DNA of 64,000 nt, from assembly GCA_905221455.1 (NCBI GenBank), contig CAJNDF010000001.1, positions 1 through 64,000 on the forward strand, in the 5' to 3' direction. A model generated the notes under the pieces. It saw nothing but the letters and a program-made list of their open reading frames with translations, had not been told where the DNA came from and searched no databases. Shown here piece by piece: positions 42,696 to 54,649 of the stretch (its first letter is position 1; every line of letters begins with the position of its first letter). The position numbers and the translations under genes were made by a program. The DNA comes from a bacterium. Its GTDB lineage: Bacteria; Bacillota; Bacilli; Lactobacillales; Streptococcaceae.

Positions 42696-43526
42696 CTATT
42701 TCCAAGGGTTGTAAAATCGTCCTTGATTCTGCAAGATAAGTAGTAAACTAGCTACTAAAAACAAGGCTGCCAAGAGCAAGGTAAGATAATCACCTTTTTT
42801 CAAGGCCTGGTAACTATACCAAGTGCGTTTTTTCTCTTTCCCAAAGCGGCGAAGTTCCATGGCGGTCGCAATGGTATCAATGCGTTCTAGCGAGCTAAAA
42901 ATCAAGGGAGTAATAATGCGCAGATTGCCTTTAATTCGCTGCATAAGAGAAGCTTTCTTGGATAATTCCATCCCACGCGCTTCCTGAGACATCTTGATGG
43001 TAAAGAATTCTTCCTGCAAATCTGGAATATAACGCAAGGTCAGGCTGACTGAATAGGCAATCTTGTAAGGCACACCAATTTGATTTAAACTGGAAGCAAA
43101 CTGACTAGGGTGGGTTGTCATCAAAAAGATAATAGCCAGAGGAATGGTGCAAAGGTACTTAATGGCCAGATTAAGTAGGTAAAAGAGCTCTTGGCTGGTC
43201 AGAGTGTAGGCACCAATTCCTTGCCAAATCACACTTCTCTCACCGTAAAGTCCAACCCCATACTCGGGAGAAAAGAGGTAGACCATCAAGACGTTTAAAA
43301 CGGCAAATACCGTCGCAAAAACGGCTATAAAAGAAACATCTTTAAAACGGATTTCTGACAAATAGAGGAGAAAGACTGAAAAGACGGCAATCAGCACAAG
43401 CAGTCTGGTATCATAGCTAATCATGGCTGCCAATGACACGAGAATGAAAAAGAGGAGTTTCCCAGCTCCTGACAAGCGATGAATCACAGTATCTCTATGC
43501 TGGTAACCGATTAATTTAGCTTGCAT
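42696..43526 (-). CDS. ECF transporter transmembrane protein EcfT (CbiQ family)
   Basis: A 276-residue membrane protein with five to six helices. The two coupling motifs are visible: MSQEARGME (A-R-G, ~175-183) and AMELRRFG (~218-225). Forms the energy-coupling scaffold with the double ATPase, whose gene it overlaps by 16 bp. Confidence 0.88.
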   Translation of the reverse strand: MQAKLIGYQHRDTVIHRLSGAGKLLFFILVSLAAMISYDTRLLVLIAVFSVFLLYLSEIRFKDVSFIAVFATVFAVLNVLMVYLFSPEYGVGLYGERSVIWQGIGAYTLTSQELFYLLNLAIKYLCTIPLAIIFLMTTHPSQFASSLNQIGVPYKIAYSVSLTLRYIPDLQEEFFTIKMSQEARGMELSKKASLMQRIKGNLRIITPLIFSSLERIDTIATAMELRRFGKEKKRTWYSYQALKKGDYLTLLLAALFLVASLLLILQNQGRFYNPWK

Positions 43527-45193
43527 CCTTCTCTCCTTTCTTTGTAAAATGCCGTTAAAGCAAGTGGATCAACATCTAATTTCTTAGCCAAGTTAAAGAT
43601 AGAGGTTTCTTTTAGATTGGCTTTTACTAACAACTCAGGATTACTCAACAGACTAGCTGGATCAGTATCGGCAATCAATTCCCCGTCCACCATGACGAGG
43701 GCCCGGTCTGAATAATCCAGCATCAATTGCATATCATGCGTAATCATGACAATCGTATGCCCTTTTTGATGCAGTTCTTCGAGAAATTCCATAATCTCAG
43801 TATAGTTCTTCTGGTCTTGACCAGCTGTCGGTTCATCTAGGAGGATAATTTCAGCTCCTAAAACCAAAATCGATGCAATAGTCACACGTTTTTTCTGACC
43901 AAATGACAGGGCAGAAATAGGCCAATTACGGAATTCATAAAGACCGCAGATTTTCAAGGTTTCATAAACTCTCGTTTCAATTTCCTGCTCATCCACACCT
44001 CGCAAACGAAGCCCTAGAGCCACCTCATCAAAAATCATATTGGTTGAAATCATTTGATTGGGATTTTGCAGTACATAGCCTACTCGTTCCGCCCGCTCTG
44101 CAACAGAATCTCCTTTTATGTCCTGTCCTTCCCAAAGATAGCGGCCTTCCGTCTGAATAAAACTACTTAAGGCCTTGGCTAGGGTTGATTTCCCTGCTCC
44201 ATTTTTTCCGACAATGGCAACTTTTTCACCCTTTTTAATATCCAAGTATAGGGATTTTAAAATCGGTCTATCATCATAAGAAAAGGACACATCCTCTAGT
44301 CTAAAGAGTGACTGCAATTCTGGGGTTTCTTTTGCCAGTTCCGTCTGTAACTGAAGCTGGCCTTTTGAGATAGACAAGTTGTCCAAATTTGCTAATTGTT
44401 CTTCCTTAGCTAAATCCACACCCAATTGACGGAGAGTGGTGAGATAAAGGGGTTCTCGGATTCCATTTTGTGTCAATAAATCAGTCGCAAGTAGCTGGTC
44501 AGGACTCCCATTAAAGAGAATACGACCATCGTTTATCAAGACAATCCTATCCACAGGGCGATGCAGAACATCCTCCAAACGATGTTCAATAATAAGGGTC
44601 GTCGTCCCCTCGTCCTTATGAATTTGGTCAATCAATTCGATAATATCCTGACCTGACTTGGGATCAAGATTGGCGAGTGGCTCATCAAACAAAAGAATCG
44701 GACTCTCATCAATCAAGACACCAGCTAGACTAACTCGCTGCTTTTGCCCACCAGACAAATCCTGAGGACGCTGATTCAATAAAGAAAGAAGGTCCAGCTT
44801 TTCAGCCCATTTATGAACACGACTTTTCATTTCATCTAGAGCTGTCACGTCATTTTCCAGAGCAAAAGCCAAATCCTCTGCCACGGATAAACCGATAAAC
44901 TGCCCATCTGTATCCTGCAAAACCGTGCTAACCAGATGAGATTTGTCATAGATACTCATATCAAAGGCTGCTTGCCCCTTGATGCAAAATTCTCCAGACA
45001 TCTGACCCTTGTAAATATTGGGGATAATCCCATTCAAACACTGCCCCAAGGTAGACTTACCTGACCCAGATGGTCCAACAATTAAGACTTTCTCTCCCTT
45101 GTAAATGGTCAAGTCCACCCCTTGCAAGGTCGGTTCTTGTTGCGTTTCATACTGGAAAGAGAAATCCTTCCACTCAATTATAGCTTCTTTCAT
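43511..45193 (-). CDS. ECF transporter duplicated ATPase (EcfA, YkoD-like)
   Basis: A 560-residue protein holding two ABC domains. Domain 1: GPSGSGKST (~40-48), [21 protein letters not shown]. Domain 2: GKNGAGKST (~329-337), [21 protein letters not shown] single fused ATPase is typical for dedicated thiamine-precursor-type ECF systems. Lies between the S-component gene and ecfT. Confidence 0.9.
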   Translation of the reverse strand: MKEAIIEWKDFSFQYETQQEPTLQGVDLTIYKGEKVLIVGPSGSGKSTLGQCLNGIIPNIYKGQMSGEFCIKGQAAFDMSIYDKSHLVSTVLQDTDGQFIGLSVAEDLAFALENDVTALDEMKSRVHKWAEKLDLLSLLNQRPQDLSGGQKQRVSLAGVLIDESPILLFDEPLANLDPKSGQDIIELIDQIHKDEGTTTLIIEHRLEDVLHRPVDRIVLINDGRILFNGSPDQLLATDLLTQNGIREPLYLTTLRQLGVDLAKEEQLANLDNLSISKGQLQLQTELAKETPELQSLFRLEDVSFSYDDRPILKSLYLDIKKGEKVAIVGKNGAGKSTLAKALSSFIQTEGRYLWEGQDIKGDSVAERAERVGYVLQNPNQMISTNMIFDEVALGLRLRGVDEQEIETRVYETLKICGLYEFRNWPISALSFGQKKRVTIASILVLGAEIILLDEPTAGQDQKNYTEIMEFLEELHQKGHTIVMITHDMQLMLDYSDRALVMVDGELIADTDPASLLSNPELLVKANLKETSIFNLAKKLDVDPLALTAFYKERREGCKLN

Positions 45194-45328
45194 CTTACTC
45201 TCTTCATTCGCTTCTTAGAATTCTATTTTATCATAAATTAAACCCTTCTTGCAGACTCTTCTCTTAAAAACTTATCGCCAACAAGATCCCTATCCTAGCT
45301 TGCTTGCCTGACTAGTCTATAAATAGTG

Positions 45329-45353
45329 AAAAAGGCCGGTTTCCCAGCCTTTT
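45329..45353 (-). terminator. Hairpin after the UPF0397 gene
   Basis: AAGGCTGG-GAAA-CCGGCCTTTTT on the minus strand, between the S-component and the ATPase genes. It would lower expression of the genes behind it. Confidence 0.65.
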
Positions 45354-45361
45354 CCCTTATG

Positions 45362-45907
45362 TTAATCCTTTTTCAAACTTCCTGAACGAGTCTGCGTACG
45401 TGAATAAGCTATCAAAAGAAGAGTTCCTGCGATAGCAATAGTCACAGCATTAGCAATACCTGCAACAATCCCTTGGGCAAATACTTTTTCTGCTGCTTCT
45501 TGATAAATCACAACATCTCCAAGTGGTGCCAAGACACCCCAAACAAGAGCATTTGCAATAATCTGAATGAGGTTAAAGAAGACAATATCCTTCAACTCAA
45601 AAACACCCTGTGTTACTCGAATGTATTTTCTAAAGAGTCCTACAGCTAGACCAAAGAGACCACTAGCAATAATCCAAGTCCACCAAAGACCGTAGCCAGC
45701 AAGAGAGTCCTTCACCGCATGCCCAATTAAACCAACAAGTAGACCAACTAGAGGGCCAAAAATGATAGATAAGAGGCTCTGTACCGCATACTGAAGCTGG
45801 ATGCTTGTATTTGGAACAGGTGTCGGAATGCTGATCATCCCGATAACAACAAAGAGCGCAGCTCCAACACCGATAGCAACAACTTGTTTAATTGATTGAT
45901 TTTTCAT
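45362..45907 (-). CDS. ECF transporter S-component, UPF0397 family
   Basis: A 181-residue membrane protein with five to six helices, matching UPF0397/ECF S-components ([38 protein letters not shown]). It gives the transporter its substrate, probably a vitamin or small cofactor, but which one is not known from sequence. It is 15 bp downstream of a SAM hydroxide adenosyltransferase gene, so the pair may act in one pathway. Confidence 0.85.
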   Translation of the reverse strand: MKNQSIKQVVAIGVGAALFVVIGMISIPTPVPNTSIQLQYAVQSLLSIIFGPLVGLLVGLIGHAVKDSLAGYGLWWTWIIASGLFGLAVGLFRKYIRVTQGVFELKDIVFFNLIQIIANALVWGVLAPLGDVVIYQEAAEKVFAQGIVAGIANAVTIAIAGTLLLIAYSRTQTRSGSLKKD

Positions 45908-45922
45908 CTATAATCTCCTATT

Positions 45923-46771
45923 TTATGATTCTATTTTCTTTATTTCAATGGTCCAAGATGAACCGACACCCACATTATAAGCCTTGGCAAAGGAACCTTG
46001 GTTAATAGCCAGACCTAAACGATAGAGAGAGTTGATGTAAAGGATGGGTTGCCCAATTCTCACATCTGCAAATGATTTGCCATAGACGACCTGATTCTGA
46101 TAGACCAGCATATCAGCATGATAGATAGTCACTTCAAAACGGTCACCAAATTCTGGTTCCAGCTTGTAAAATTCTTCTCGTGTGATAGAGGTCCAGAGCG
46201 AACCAAAACGCACATCCAGAATATCAATGGCTCCCTTGACCAGATGATCTTCAATGATGGTCTCTACGACTGGGAGTTCTACAATCTGGTCCACACTGAG
46301 CTCTGGCCCCACTTCCTCGAAAGTAATGTGACCACTGGCTAGTTTAGCACCAGTATAGGCATAGACATCCCGACCGTGGAAGGTATAAGAATGCTCTGTA
46401 TTTTGCCGTCTATTGGCTACTTCAGAAATCTCACGAATAGCTACAATGCCAACGTGTTTCTTGATAAAAGAAAGCGTCCCATTGTCTGGCGTGACAATGT
46501 ATTGATTTTTGGCAGTCTTGGCAACCACACTCTTACGTTTCGAGCCGACACCTGGATCGACTACCGATACAAAAGTCGTTCCCTCAGGCCAGTAATCCAC
46601 CGTCTGAAAGAGTCGGTAGCTCCCCTCAAAAATATTATAAGGCGTGATATCGTGCGTCAAGTGATGGATTTTTAAGGTTGGAGACTCTTCTAAAGCCACT
46701 CCAATCATAGCCGATACCGCACCATCTACCAGACCAAAGTCTGATTGTAATACCAGTAAATTATTATTCAT
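45923..46771 (-). CDS. SAM hydroxide adenosyltransferase family protein (DUF62)
   Basis: A 282-residue enzyme of the fluorinase/chlorinase fold. LQSDFGLVDGAVSAMIG near the start, VVDPGVGSKRK (~72-82) and NGTLSFI are conserved family segments. Members split S-adenosylmethionine with water to adenosine and methionine. Start at 46771 follows GGAGACAAA. First gene of a four-gene run that continues with UPF0397, EcfA and EcfT. Confidence 0.85.
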   Translation of the reverse strand: MNNNLLVLQSDFGLVDGAVSAMIGVALEESPTLKIHHLTHDITPYNIFEGSYRLFQTVDYWPEGTTFVSVVDPGVGSKRKSVVAKTAKNQYIVTPDNGTLSFIKKHVGIVAIREISEVANRRQNTEHSYTFHGRDVYAYTGAKLASGHITFEEVGPELSVDQIVELPVVETIIEDHLVKGAIDILDVRFGSLWTSITREEFYKLEPEFGDRFEVTIYHADMLVYQNQVVYGKSFADVRIGQPILYINSLYRLGLAINQGSFAKAYNVGVGSSWTIEIKKIES

Positions 46772-46958
46772 TTTGTCTCCTCGTATGTCCTTTATCATAC
46801 CATATTTTCTAGAAAGTCGCTAATAGCTATTTCAATTGGTTTGGGTATAGTTTTACCTTATAACAAAATTCCATTAAAAGCTCTTGTTATTAGCTAGTAG
46901 GTGCATTTTTTCTTGAAAAAAGGTATGATAGTTACATCATGAAAAAGTAGGTTTTAAT

Positions 46959-48308
46959 ATGAAAATTATCCTTGTCGGAGGGGGAAAAGTCGGTTTTGCC
47001 CTCTGTCGCTCCTTGGTTGCAGAAAAGCATGATGTTTTGCTGATTGAGCAAGACGAAGCCGTTCTCAATCATATTGTTAATCGATTTGATATCATGGGTA
47101 TCCTTGGTAACGGGGCCGATTTTACCATCCTTGAGCAAGCCAGTGTCCAGGATTGTGATATCTTTATCGCCCTGACCGAGTACGATGAAGTGAACATGAT
47201 TGCAGCCGTTCTAGCCAAGAAAATGGGGGCTAAAGAAACCATCGTTCGGGTGCGGAACCCTGAATATTCTAACTCTTATTTCAAGGAAAAAAATATTCTC
47301 GGTTTTTCTCTTATCGTTAATCCTGAGCTCTTGGCTGCACGCGCTATTGCTAATATCATTGACTTCCCAAATGCTCTCTCTGTCGAACGTTTCTTTGGGG
47401 GACGGGTCAGCTTGATGGAATTCACTGTTAAATCATCCAGCGGTCTTTGCCAAATGCCCATTTCTGATTTTCGGAAAAAATTTGGCAATGTTATTGTCTG
47501 CGCGATAGAGAGGGATCATCAACTTATCATTCCAAGTGGTGACATGACTGTACAGGATAAAGATAGAATCTTTGTCACTGGTAACCGAGTTGATATGATG
47601 CTCTTCCATAATTATTTCAAGTCTCGCGCCGTGAAGAGCCTTCTCATCGTCGGTGCAGGTAGAATTGCCTATTATCTACTTGGTATTCTCAAAGACAGTC
47701 GTATCGATACCAAAGTCATTGAAATCAATCCCGAAATCGCCAGCTTCTTTAGCGAGAAATTTCCAAATCTCTATATTGTCCAAGGAGATGGTACTGCAAA
47801 AGATATCCTGCTGGAAGAAAGTGCTCAAAACTATGATGCCGTTGCGACTCTAACAGGTGTCGATGAGGAAAATCTGATTACCTCTATGTTCCTTGACCGC
47901 GTAGGTGTACAAAAAAACATCACCAAGGTCAATCGTACCAGTCTCCTCGAGATTATCAATGCACCTGATTTTTCAAGTATCATCACACCTAAAAGTATTG
48001 CTGTAGATACAATCATGCACTTTATTCGTGGTCGGGTTAATGCCCAGTATTCAGACCTTCAGGCCATGCACCATCTAGCAAATGGTCAAATCGAAACCCT
48101 GCAATTCCATATCAAGGAAGCCAATAAAATGACTGCCAAACCTCTTTCTCAACTGAAACTGAAAAAAGGGGTTCTTATCGCAGCCATCATTCGAAAAGGC
48201 AAAACGATTTTCCCAACTGGGGAGGATATGCTTGAAGTCGGAGACAAGCTTCTAGTAACGACCTTGTTGCCGAATATCACTAAGATTTATGACTTAATCG
48301 CGAGGTAA
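46959..48308 (+). CDS. trkA: Trk potassium uptake regulator TrkA
   Basis: A 449-residue peripheral protein with duplicated halves. Each has a Rossmann NAD-binding RCK-N domain (KIILVGGGKVGFALCR at 2-17; LLIVGAGRIAYYLLG near 229-243) and an RCK-C domain. Gates the TrkH channel in response to nucleotides. 3 bp separate it from trkH. Confidence 0.93.
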   Translation: MKIILVGGGKVGFALCRSLVAEKHDVLLIEQDEAVLNHIVNRFDIMGILGNGADFTILEQASVQDCDIFIALTEYDEVNMIAAVLAKKMGAKETIVRVRNPEYSNSYFKEKNILGFSLIVNPELLAARAIANIIDFPNALSVERFFGGRVSLMEFTVKSSSGLCQMPISDFRKKFGNVIVCAIERDHQLIIPSGDMTVQDKDRIFVTGNRVDMMLFHNYFKSRAVKSLLIVGAGRIAYYLLGILKDSRIDTKVIEINPEIASFFSEKFPNLYIVQGDGTAKDILLEESAQNYDAVATLTGVDEENLITSMFLDRVGVQKNITKVNRTSLLEIINAPDFSSIITPKSIAVDTIMHFIRGRVNAQYSDLQAMHHLANGQIETLQFHIKEANKMTAKPLSQLKLKKGVLIAAIIRKGKTIFPTGEDMLEVGDKLLVTTLLPNITKIYDLIAR

Positions 48309-48311
48309 GAG

Positions 48312-49751
48312 ATGAATAAAAGTATGATTCGTTACCTCCTTTCAAAGTTGCTTTTGATTGAAGCTGTTCTTCTTTTGGTTCCTGTGGCTGTTGCTATCTA
48401 TTACCGTGAATCGAGCCAAGTTTTTACAGCTCTCTTTTCAACAATAGGGATTCTCGTATTGCTGGGCGGTTCAGGGAGTTTGGAAAAACCAAAAAATCAA
48501 CGGATTTATGCCAAGGAGGGAGTCTTGATTGTTGCCCTCTGTTGGATCCTTTGGTCCTTCTTTGGCGGTCTCCCCTTTGTCTTTGCTAGGCAAATTCCCA
48601 GCGTCATCGATGCCTTTTTTGAAATCAGTTCTGGCTTTACAACTACTGGAGCAACTATTCTGAACGACGTTTCGGTTCTCAGTCGTTCCCTCCTCTTCTG
48701 GCGAAGTTTTACCCACTTGATTGGAGGGATGGGAGTTCTGGTTTTTGCACTGGCTATTATGGATAATGCTAAAAATAGCCACCTAGAGGTAATGAAAGCT
48801 GAGGTTCCTGGCCCTGTTTTTGGCAAGGTTGTATCCAAGCTAAAAAACACCGCTCAGATTCTCTATCTCCTCTACCTTGCTCTCTTCTCTCTCTTTGTCA
48901 TCATCTATTATCTAGCCGGTATGCCTCTCTACGATAGTTTTGTCATTGCCATGGGAACAGCAGGTACAGGAGGTTTTACAGTCTATAACGATGGAATTGC
49001 CCACTATGGTAGCTCACTGATTACCTATCTGGTTAGTATCGGTGTTCTAGTTTTTGGGGTAAATTTCAACCTCTACTACTACCTCATGCTCCGTCGGGTT
49101 AAGGCCTTCTTTGGAGATGAAGAACTTCGGGCTTACTTGGTCATCGTACTGGTTTCTACAGGATTGATCAGCCTCAATACTCTCTACCTCTACCCAGGAT
49201 TTTCAAAGAGCTTTGAAATGGCCTTCTTCCAAGTTTCCAATATCATTACAACAACTGGTTTTGGATATGGAGATATTACCAACTGGCCCCTCTTCTCCCA
49301 GTTTATCCTTCTCTTCCTCATGGGAATTGGTGGTTCTGCTGGATCAACCGCAGGTGGACTCAAGGTTATTCGAGGCCTCATTCTTTCAAAAATTGCTAAA
49401 AATCAGATTTTATCAATCCTATCACCCCACCGTATTTTGACCCTTCATGTTAATAAAACGGTGATTGACAAAGATACCCAGCATAAGATTCTCAAGTACT
49501 TTGTCATCTATTCTATGATTTTGCTAGCACTTATCTTTATTGTCAGCCTAGATAGCAATGATTTTCTGGTCGTTACCAGCGCTGTCTTTAGCTGTTTCAA
49601 TAATATCGGGCCTATTCTAGGAACGACATCTAGTTTCTCAATCTTTAGTCCTATCTCAAAAATTCTCCTCTCCTTTGCAATGATTGCAGGGCGCTTGGAG
49701 ATTTACCCAATCCTCCTTCTCTTTATGAAGAGAACCTGGTCTAAGAGATAA
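48312..49751 (+). CDS. trkH: Trk/Ktr potassium transporter membrane subunit TrkH
   Basis: A 479-residue membrane protein with four repeats of helix-pore loop-helix. Filter-type glycines are seen in SSGFTTTGAT, GTAGTGGFT, ITTTGFGYGD and FNNIGPILG. Imports potassium with TrkA. Second gene of the operon; terminator at 49758-49793. Confidence 0.92.
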   Translation: MNKSMIRYLLSKLLLIEAVLLLVPVAVAIYYRESSQVFTALFSTIGILVLLGGSGSLEKPKNQRIYAKEGVLIVALCWILWSFFGGLPFVFARQIPSVIDAFFEISSGFTTTGATILNDVSVLSRSLLFWRSFTHLIGGMGVLVFALAIMDNAKNSHLEVMKAEVPGPVFGKVVSKLKNTAQILYLLYLALFSLFVIIYYLAGMPLYDSFVIAMGTAGTGGFTVYNDGIAHYGSSLITYLVSIGVLVFGVNFNLYYYLMLRRVKAFFGDEELRAYLVIVLVSTGLISLNTLYLYPGFSKSFEMAFFQVSNIITTTGFGYGDITNWPLFSQFILLFLMGIGGSAGSTAGGLKVIRGLILSKIAKNQILSILSPHRILTLHVNKTVIDKDTQHKILKYFVIYSMILLALIFIVSLDSNDFLVVTSAVFSCFNNIGPILGTTSSFSIFSPISKILLSFAMIAGRLEIYPILLLFMKRTWSKR

Positions 49752-49757
49752 AATATA

Positions 49758-49793
49758 ACCACACCTTGTAAACTTACAAAGTGTGGTATTTTT
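49758..49793 (+). terminator. trkAH terminator
   Basis: ACCACAC/GTGTGGT stem extended by TTGTAA/TTACAA, with ATTTTTA tail. Confidence 0.85.
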
Positions 49794-49906
49794 ATACTCT
49801 TCGAAAATCTCTTCAAACCGCGTCAGCTCTATCTGCAACCTCAAAACAGTGTTTTGAGCAACCTGAGGCTAGCTTCCCAGTTTGCTCTTTGATTTTCATT
49901 GAGTAT
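49794..49906. repeat. BOX element
   Basis: ATACTCTTCGAAAATC to TTTTCATTGAGTAT with one boxB palindrome CAAAACAGTGTTTTG. Between trkH and pflB, which converge. Confidence 0.88.
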
Positions 49907-49925
49907 TAAAGAATTTAAAAACCAC

Positions 49926-49960
49926 AAAACAACCCTCAGTCGATTTGACCGAGGGTTCCT
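49926..49960 (-). terminator. pflB terminator
   Basis: AACCCTCGGTC/GACTGAGGGTT stem with GTTTTGT tail on the minus strand. Confidence 0.85.
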
Positions 49961-49981
49961 TTTCATTATTTAAGAACTTGA

Positions 49982-52297
49982 TTAGCTCAATGCGTCATCC
50001 ATTGAAAGAACTTCGTGGAAGACACGTTGTGTCAATTCAGTTTTTTGTTCTGGAGTGAGGTATTTAGTGTTTACACAGTATCCAGAGATACGTACGATAA
50101 CGTCTTCTCCTGACATAATCTTTTCGTAAACATCGTTCAAGTCCATAACGTTCAAGTTAACGTGTTGTCCACCGTTTTCGAAGTAACCATCAAGGATTGT
50201 TACCAAGTTATCAACTTGTTCATCACGAGTCTTACCAAGAGCGCGAGGTGAAACTTGAGTTGTCAATGAGATACCATCAGCTGCATAACTAAAGTCAAGG
50301 CTAGAAAGTGAGTTCAAGTTTTGCAACCATCCACCTTTAGCTTTGTTAGATGGGTTAGCACCTGGTGAGAAGAATTCAAGTTTAGACAAGTTCACAGAAC
50401 CATCTTCGTTGAGGTATACACCTTTGTGGACTGGTGAGTTACCAGTTTGTTTAGAGTAAGCAACGTTAGATGTGATTGTCAAAAGTGATACTGTAGCTTC
50501 TGCATCTTTGTAAAGTTTGTGGCTACGTAGACGAGTTGTGTAAGCTTCAATCAACCATTCTGCCAATTCGTTTGAACGAGGATCATCTTCACCCCAACGT
50601 GGGTATTCACCGATTGTTTCGTAATCGTAGATGTAGCCATTTTCGTCACGGATTGGTTTAACTGTAGCGTATTTGATAGCTGACAATGTATCAACAGTGT
50701 TAGCAAATCCACAGATACCGAATCCCATGTTGGCACGTTGTTTAGTTGGCAAGAAGGCCATTTGAACAGCTTCGTAGTTGTACTTATCAGTCATGTAGTG
50801 GATGATGTTCAAAGCATCTACGTAAGTATCAGTCAACCAGTCAAGAGATTTTTCAAAGTTTTCTTTAACTGATTCGAATTCAAGAACTTCGTCACGGATT
50901 GGTTCGATGTCAAATACTTTGTAGTCTTTGTGAACATCGTCGTAACCACCGTTCAAACCAGTAAGAAGGGCTTTCAATACGTTTACACGAGCACCGAAGT
51001 ACTGGATGTTGTGGCGTTGTTCTTCATTTTCTGGGTCAAGTGGAGATACACAGCATGAGATACAGCTCATTTCACCGTATCCGTCTTTGGCCATTGTTGT
51101 TACACCTTCGTATTGGATAGAAGAGTGTTTGTGGCTCATGTGCATACAGTAGCGACGGAAGTTGTATGGCAATTTGTCAGTCCAAAGAACTGTCAAGTTT
51201 GGTTCTGGAGAGTTACCGATATTGTCAAGAGTGTTCAAGAAACGGTAGTCCATCTTAGTAACACGGTGACGACCGTCGTTACCCATACCAGCCATAGAAG
51301 TTGTGATGAAGGTTGGGTCACCTGAGTACAATTGGTCATAAGCTTTTGTACGAGCAAATTTAACTGTACGAAGTTTCATAACGAAATCATCAACGAACTC
51401 TTGGATTTCTGATTCAGTAAATGTACCACGAGCAAGGTCACGTTCTGCAAAGATGTCCAATACGATTGGCACACGTCCTAGAGATGTAGCAGCACCGTTG
51501 ATAACACGGCAGACAGACATGAAGGCGATGTTAACCCATTGGATTGCTTCTTTAACGTTCATCGCTGGTTTGCGAACGTCAACTCCGTAAAGATCACCCA
51601 AGCGAACAACTTGTTGCAATGCTTGGTATTGAAGGTTGATTTCTTCACGAAGACGGATTGTTTCTTCATCGATTTCTTCAATTGCATTCCAGTCGTTTAC
51701 TTTTTCTTGCATCAAGTAGTCTGCACCGTAAAGAGCAAGACGTGCGTAAACACCGATGATACGTCCGCGTGAGTATGCATCTGGAAGACCAGTTACAGTG
51801 TGTGCGTGACGAGCGCGACGAATGTTTGAAGTGTAAGCGCGGAAGATACCGTCGTTAACTGTTGTTACGTATTTAGTGAAGATTTCGTGAACAGCTGGGT
51901 CTGGTTCGTATCCATTTTCTTTCAAAGTAGTTTCAGCCATACGGATACCACCTTTTGGCATGAAGTTCAATTTGAAGAGTTCGTCATTTTGGATACCAAA
52001 GATAACTTCGTTTTCTTTATCGATAAATCCTGCTGGAATATCAGCAATAGATGTTGGACGAGTGTCCATTGGGAAACGAGTTTCTTCGTAGTGAGCTTTA
52101 GTTTCTTCTACAATTTTTTTGATGTGAAGTGAACGTTCTGTTGGTCCTGCAAGGAAGCTTTCGTCTCCATCGTAAGGTGTGTAGTTAGCTTGTACGAAGC
52201 GTGATACACTTGCTTTTTCTTTCCAATCTACGCCTTTGAAGCCTTCCCAAGCTTTGTCAAAAATATCTTGTGCTTCAACAACTGTCTTAACAACCAT
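49982..52297 (-). CDS. pflB: Formate C-acetyltransferase (pyruvate formate-lyase)
   Basis: A 771-residue glycyl-radical enzyme that splits pyruvate to formate and acetyl-CoA under anaerobic conditions. The active-site cysteine pair is C415-C416 in SCISCC. The radical glycine is Gly739 in RISGYCV. Start at 52297 follows AGAGGACA; the longer frame to 52333 would add an unrelated basic leader. It needs an activating enzyme not encoded here. Confidence 0.97.
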   Translation of the reverse strand: MVVKTVVEAQDIFDKAWEGFKGVDWKEKASVSRFVQANYTPYDGDESFLAGPTERSLHIKKIVEETKAHYEETRFPMDTRPTSIADIPAGFIDKENEVIFGIQNDELFKLNFMPKGGIRMAETTLKENGYEPDPAVHEIFTKYVTTVNDGIFRAYTSNIRRARHAHTVTGLPDAYSRGRIIGVYARLALYGADYLMQEKVNDWNAIEEIDEETIRLREEINLQYQALQQVVRLGDLYGVDVRKPAMNVKEAIQWVNIAFMSVCRVINGAATSLGRVPIVLDIFAERDLARGTFTESEIQEFVDDFVMKLRTVKFARTKAYDQLYSGDPTFITTSMAGMGNDGRHRVTKMDYRFLNTLDNIGNSPEPNLTVLWTDKLPYNFRRYCMHMSHKHSSIQYEGVTTMAKDGYGEMSCISCCVSPLDPENEEQRHNIQYFGARVNVLKALLTGLNGGYDDVHKDYKVFDIEPIRDEVLEFESVKENFEKSLDWLTDTYVDALNIIHYMTDKYNYEAVQMAFLPTKQRANMGFGICGFANTVDTLSAIKYATVKPIRDENGYIYDYETIGEYPRWGEDDPRSNELAEWLIEAYTTRLRSHKLYKDAEATVSLLTITSNVAYSKQTGNSPVHKGVYLNEDGSVNLSKLEFFSPGANPSNKAKGGWLQNLNSLSSLDFSYAADGISLTTQVSPRALGKTRDEQVDNLVTILDGYFENGGQHVNLNVMDLNDVYEKIMSGEDVIVRISGYCVNTKYLTPEQKTELTQRVFHEVLSMDDALS

Positions 52298-52534
52298 GTT
52301 AATGTCCTCTTTTTTCTTTCTAGTAACATCCATCTGTTACATTCATGAGACAAGTATACCATACAGTAACCGATTTCAACAAGTGATAAATCCCTATTTT
52401 TACACTTTCTTTTCTAAAACAGTCTGCATTTTGTTCCAAACTGTATTATATTTTTGAAAAAATTAAAGCCTTTTTTCTTTTTTTCAGAAAAAAAGGTATA
52501 ATAAAAGAAAATAAGCGGTAAAAAGGGGCTAGGC

Positions 52535-53596
52535 ATGTTGATTTTTCCTTTATTAAATGATTTGTCAAGAAAAATCATTCATATTGACATGGATGCCTTT
52601 TTTGCTGCGGTAGAAATCAGAGATAATCCTAAACTCAAAGGAAAACCTGTCATTATCGGAAGCGATCCTCGGCAAACAGGTGGGCGTGGTGTCGTTTCTA
52701 CTTGTAGCTATGAGGCGCGAGCTTTTGGTGTCCATTCTGCTATGAGTTCCAAGGAAGCTTATGAACGATGTCCCCAGGCCGTCTTTATCTCAGGAAATTA
52801 TGAGAAATACAAGACTGTAGGTCTCCAGATTCGAACTATTTTTAAGCGCTATACAGATTTGATTGAGCCCATGAGCATTGATGAAGCCTATTTGGATGTG
52901 ACAGAAAACAAACTTGGTATCAAGTCAGCGGTCAAAATTGCTCGCCTCATTCAAAAAGATATCTGGCAGGAACTACACCTGACTGCTTCTGCTGGCGTTT
53001 CTTACAACAAATTCTTAGCTAAAATGGCCAGCGATTATCAAAAACCACATGGTCTGACAGTGATTTTACCTGAACAAGCTGAGGATTTTCTCAAACAAAT
53101 GGATATTTCCAAGTTTCATGGAGTAGGAAAAAAGACGGTAGAAAGACTTCATCAAATGGGTGTTTTTACTGGCGCTGATTTGCTTGAAGTTCCTGAAGTG
53201 ACCCTAATAGACCGATTTGGCAGACTGGGCTATGACCTTTATCGAAAGGCTCGTGGTATCCACAATTCCCCCGTCAAATCCAATCGCATCCGTAAATCAA
53301 TCGGCAAGGAGAAAACCTATGGGAAGATTCTCCGTGCCGAGGAAGACATCAAAAAAGAGCTGACTCTCCTATCAGAAAGAGTCGCTCTCAATCTCAATCA
53401 ACAAGAAAAAGCTGGAAAAATTGTCATTCTGAAAATTCGATACGAGGACTTTTCAACTCTTACTAAACGAAAAAGTCTGGCTCAAAAAACACAGGATGCT
53501 AGTCAGATAAGCCAAATAGCCCTACAACTCTATGAAGAGTTAGACGAGAAAGAAAGAGGTGTCCGCCTGCTGGGGATTACCATGACTGGATTTTAA
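52535..53596 (+). CDS. dinB: DNA polymerase IV
   Basis: A 353-residue Y-family polymerase. Catalytic carboxylates are Asp18 (HIDMD) and Asp116-Glu117 (MSIDEAYLD). [20 protein letters not shown] is the fingers region. [19 protein letters not shown] is the palm signature, and a little-finger domain fills the last ~110 residues. No C-terminal clamp motif is obvious beyond GITMTGF. Divergent from pflB, as in pneumococci. Confidence 0.95.
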   Translation: MLIFPLLNDLSRKIIHIDMDAFFAAVEIRDNPKLKGKPVIIGSDPRQTGGRGVVSTCSYEARAFGVHSAMSSKEAYERCPQAVFISGNYEKYKTVGLQIRTIFKRYTDLIEPMSIDEAYLDVTENKLGIKSAVKIARLIQKDIWQELHLTASAGVSYNKFLAKMASDYQKPHGLTVILPEQAEDFLKQMDISKFHGVGKKTVERLHQMGVFTGADLLEVPEVTLIDRFGRLGYDLYRKARGIHNSPVKSNRIRKSIGKEKTYGKILRAEEDIKKELTLLSERVALNLNQQEKAGKIVILKIRYEDFSTLTKRKSLAQKTQDASQISQIALQLYEELDEKERGVRLLGITMTGF

Positions 53597-53707
53597 TACT
53601 CAATGAAAATCAAAGAGCAAACTAGGAAGCTAGACGCAGGCTGCTCAAAACACTGTTTTGAGTTTGCAGATAGAGCTGACGTGGTTTGAAGAGATTTTCA
53701 TTGAGAA
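53596..53707. repeat. BOX element behind dinB
   Basis: Starts ATACTCAATGAAAATC at the dinB stop codon; the far end is degenerate (TTTTCATTGAGAATA). Confidence 0.82.
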
Positions 53708-53709
53708 TA

Positions 53710-53742
53710 AAACCTTGAAGGGTTGCCCCTTCAAGGTTTTTC
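53710..53742. terminator. Bidirectional terminator between dinB and uppP
   Basis: AAAACCTTGAAGGG/CCCTTCAAGGTTTTT, usable in both directions by the convergent genes. Confidence 0.88.
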
Positions 53743-54588
53743 TTATACAAATAAACGAACAAAGCTATAAAGTAGCAAGACACTACCAAGCACGATGCGG
53801 TATTTACCAAAAAGAGTAAAGTCGTGTTTTTTCACATAGCTTGTCAAGAAACGAATAGCGACCATGCTGACGGCAAAGGCTACTCCCATCGCAACCAAGA
53901 GCAAGAATAATTGTCCAAAACTCAAGAGCTGTCCTGCTTTTATAAATTTGAAAATCTTTAAGGCACTGGCTCCAAACATAACAGGAATCCCAAGATAGAA
54001 GGTAAATTCTGTCACAACAGAACGACTAGTTCCATTTAACAAACCGCCGACAATCGTTGCTCCAGAACGACTAGTTCCTGGTAAAAGGGCAAGAACTTGG
54101 AAGAGTCCAATATAGAATGCTGTCGTATAAGGAAGTTTGTCCAACTCTGTTACACTTGGCTCGATAGCACGCGCTTTATTGCGCTTTTCCAAATAGATAA
54201 AGGCAAGCCCATAGATAATCAACATGAGAGCAACAGAAACCATATTATGGAAGTGGGTATCAAACCAATCGTCAAATTTAAAGACACCAAGCAAAGGTAA
54301 AGTAGCAACTAAGACCTTCAACCATAGTCTCCAAGTCTTACGAACTTCCTGCTTGTCCTTAGTCGGTTTGAAAGGATTAAGCTTGTTAAAGTAAATAACC
54401 ATGACCGCCAAAATAGCACCCAGCTGAATCACGACATTAAACATGGACATAAAGGTTTCGTTTTGATTTTGATATTGGATAAATTCCTCTGCTAAAATCA
54501 AGTGACCTGTACTGGAAATGGGCAACCATTCCGTAATTCCTTCAACAATCCCGAAGAAGATAGATTTTAAAATTTCAATAAGATACAT
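53743..54588 (-). CDS. uppP: Undecaprenyl-diphosphatase (bacitracin resistance)
   Basis: A 281-residue BacA/UppP membrane enzyme. [15 protein letters not shown] (~17-31) and [15 protein letters not shown] (~165-179) are the two active-site motifs. Recycles undecaprenyl pyrophosphate for wall synthesis. Single gene. Confidence 0.96.
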   Translation of the reverse strand: MYLIEILKSIFFGIVEGITEWLPISSTGHLILAEEFIQYQNQNETFMSMFNVVIQLGAILAVMVIYFNKLNPFKPTKDKQEVRKTWRLWLKVLVATLPLLGVFKFDDWFDTHFHNMVSVALMLIIYGLAFIYLEKRNKARAIEPSVTELDKLPYTTAFYIGLFQVLALLPGTSRSGATIVGGLLNGTSRSVVTEFTFYLGIPVMFGASALKIFKFIKAGQLLSFGQLFLLLVAMGVAFAVSMVAIRFLTSYVKKHDFTLFGKYRIVLGSVLLLYSFVRLFV

Positions 54589-54649
54589 AGATTACTCCTT
54601 TTTTCTATCTTCCATTATAGCATACTTTTTCAGTCTATGGCAGTTCTCT

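Noticed and set aside
46118..46675. Plus-strand frames opposite the SAM hydroxide adenosyltransferase gene
   Set aside because: Shadows of the conserved minus-strand enzyme gene.
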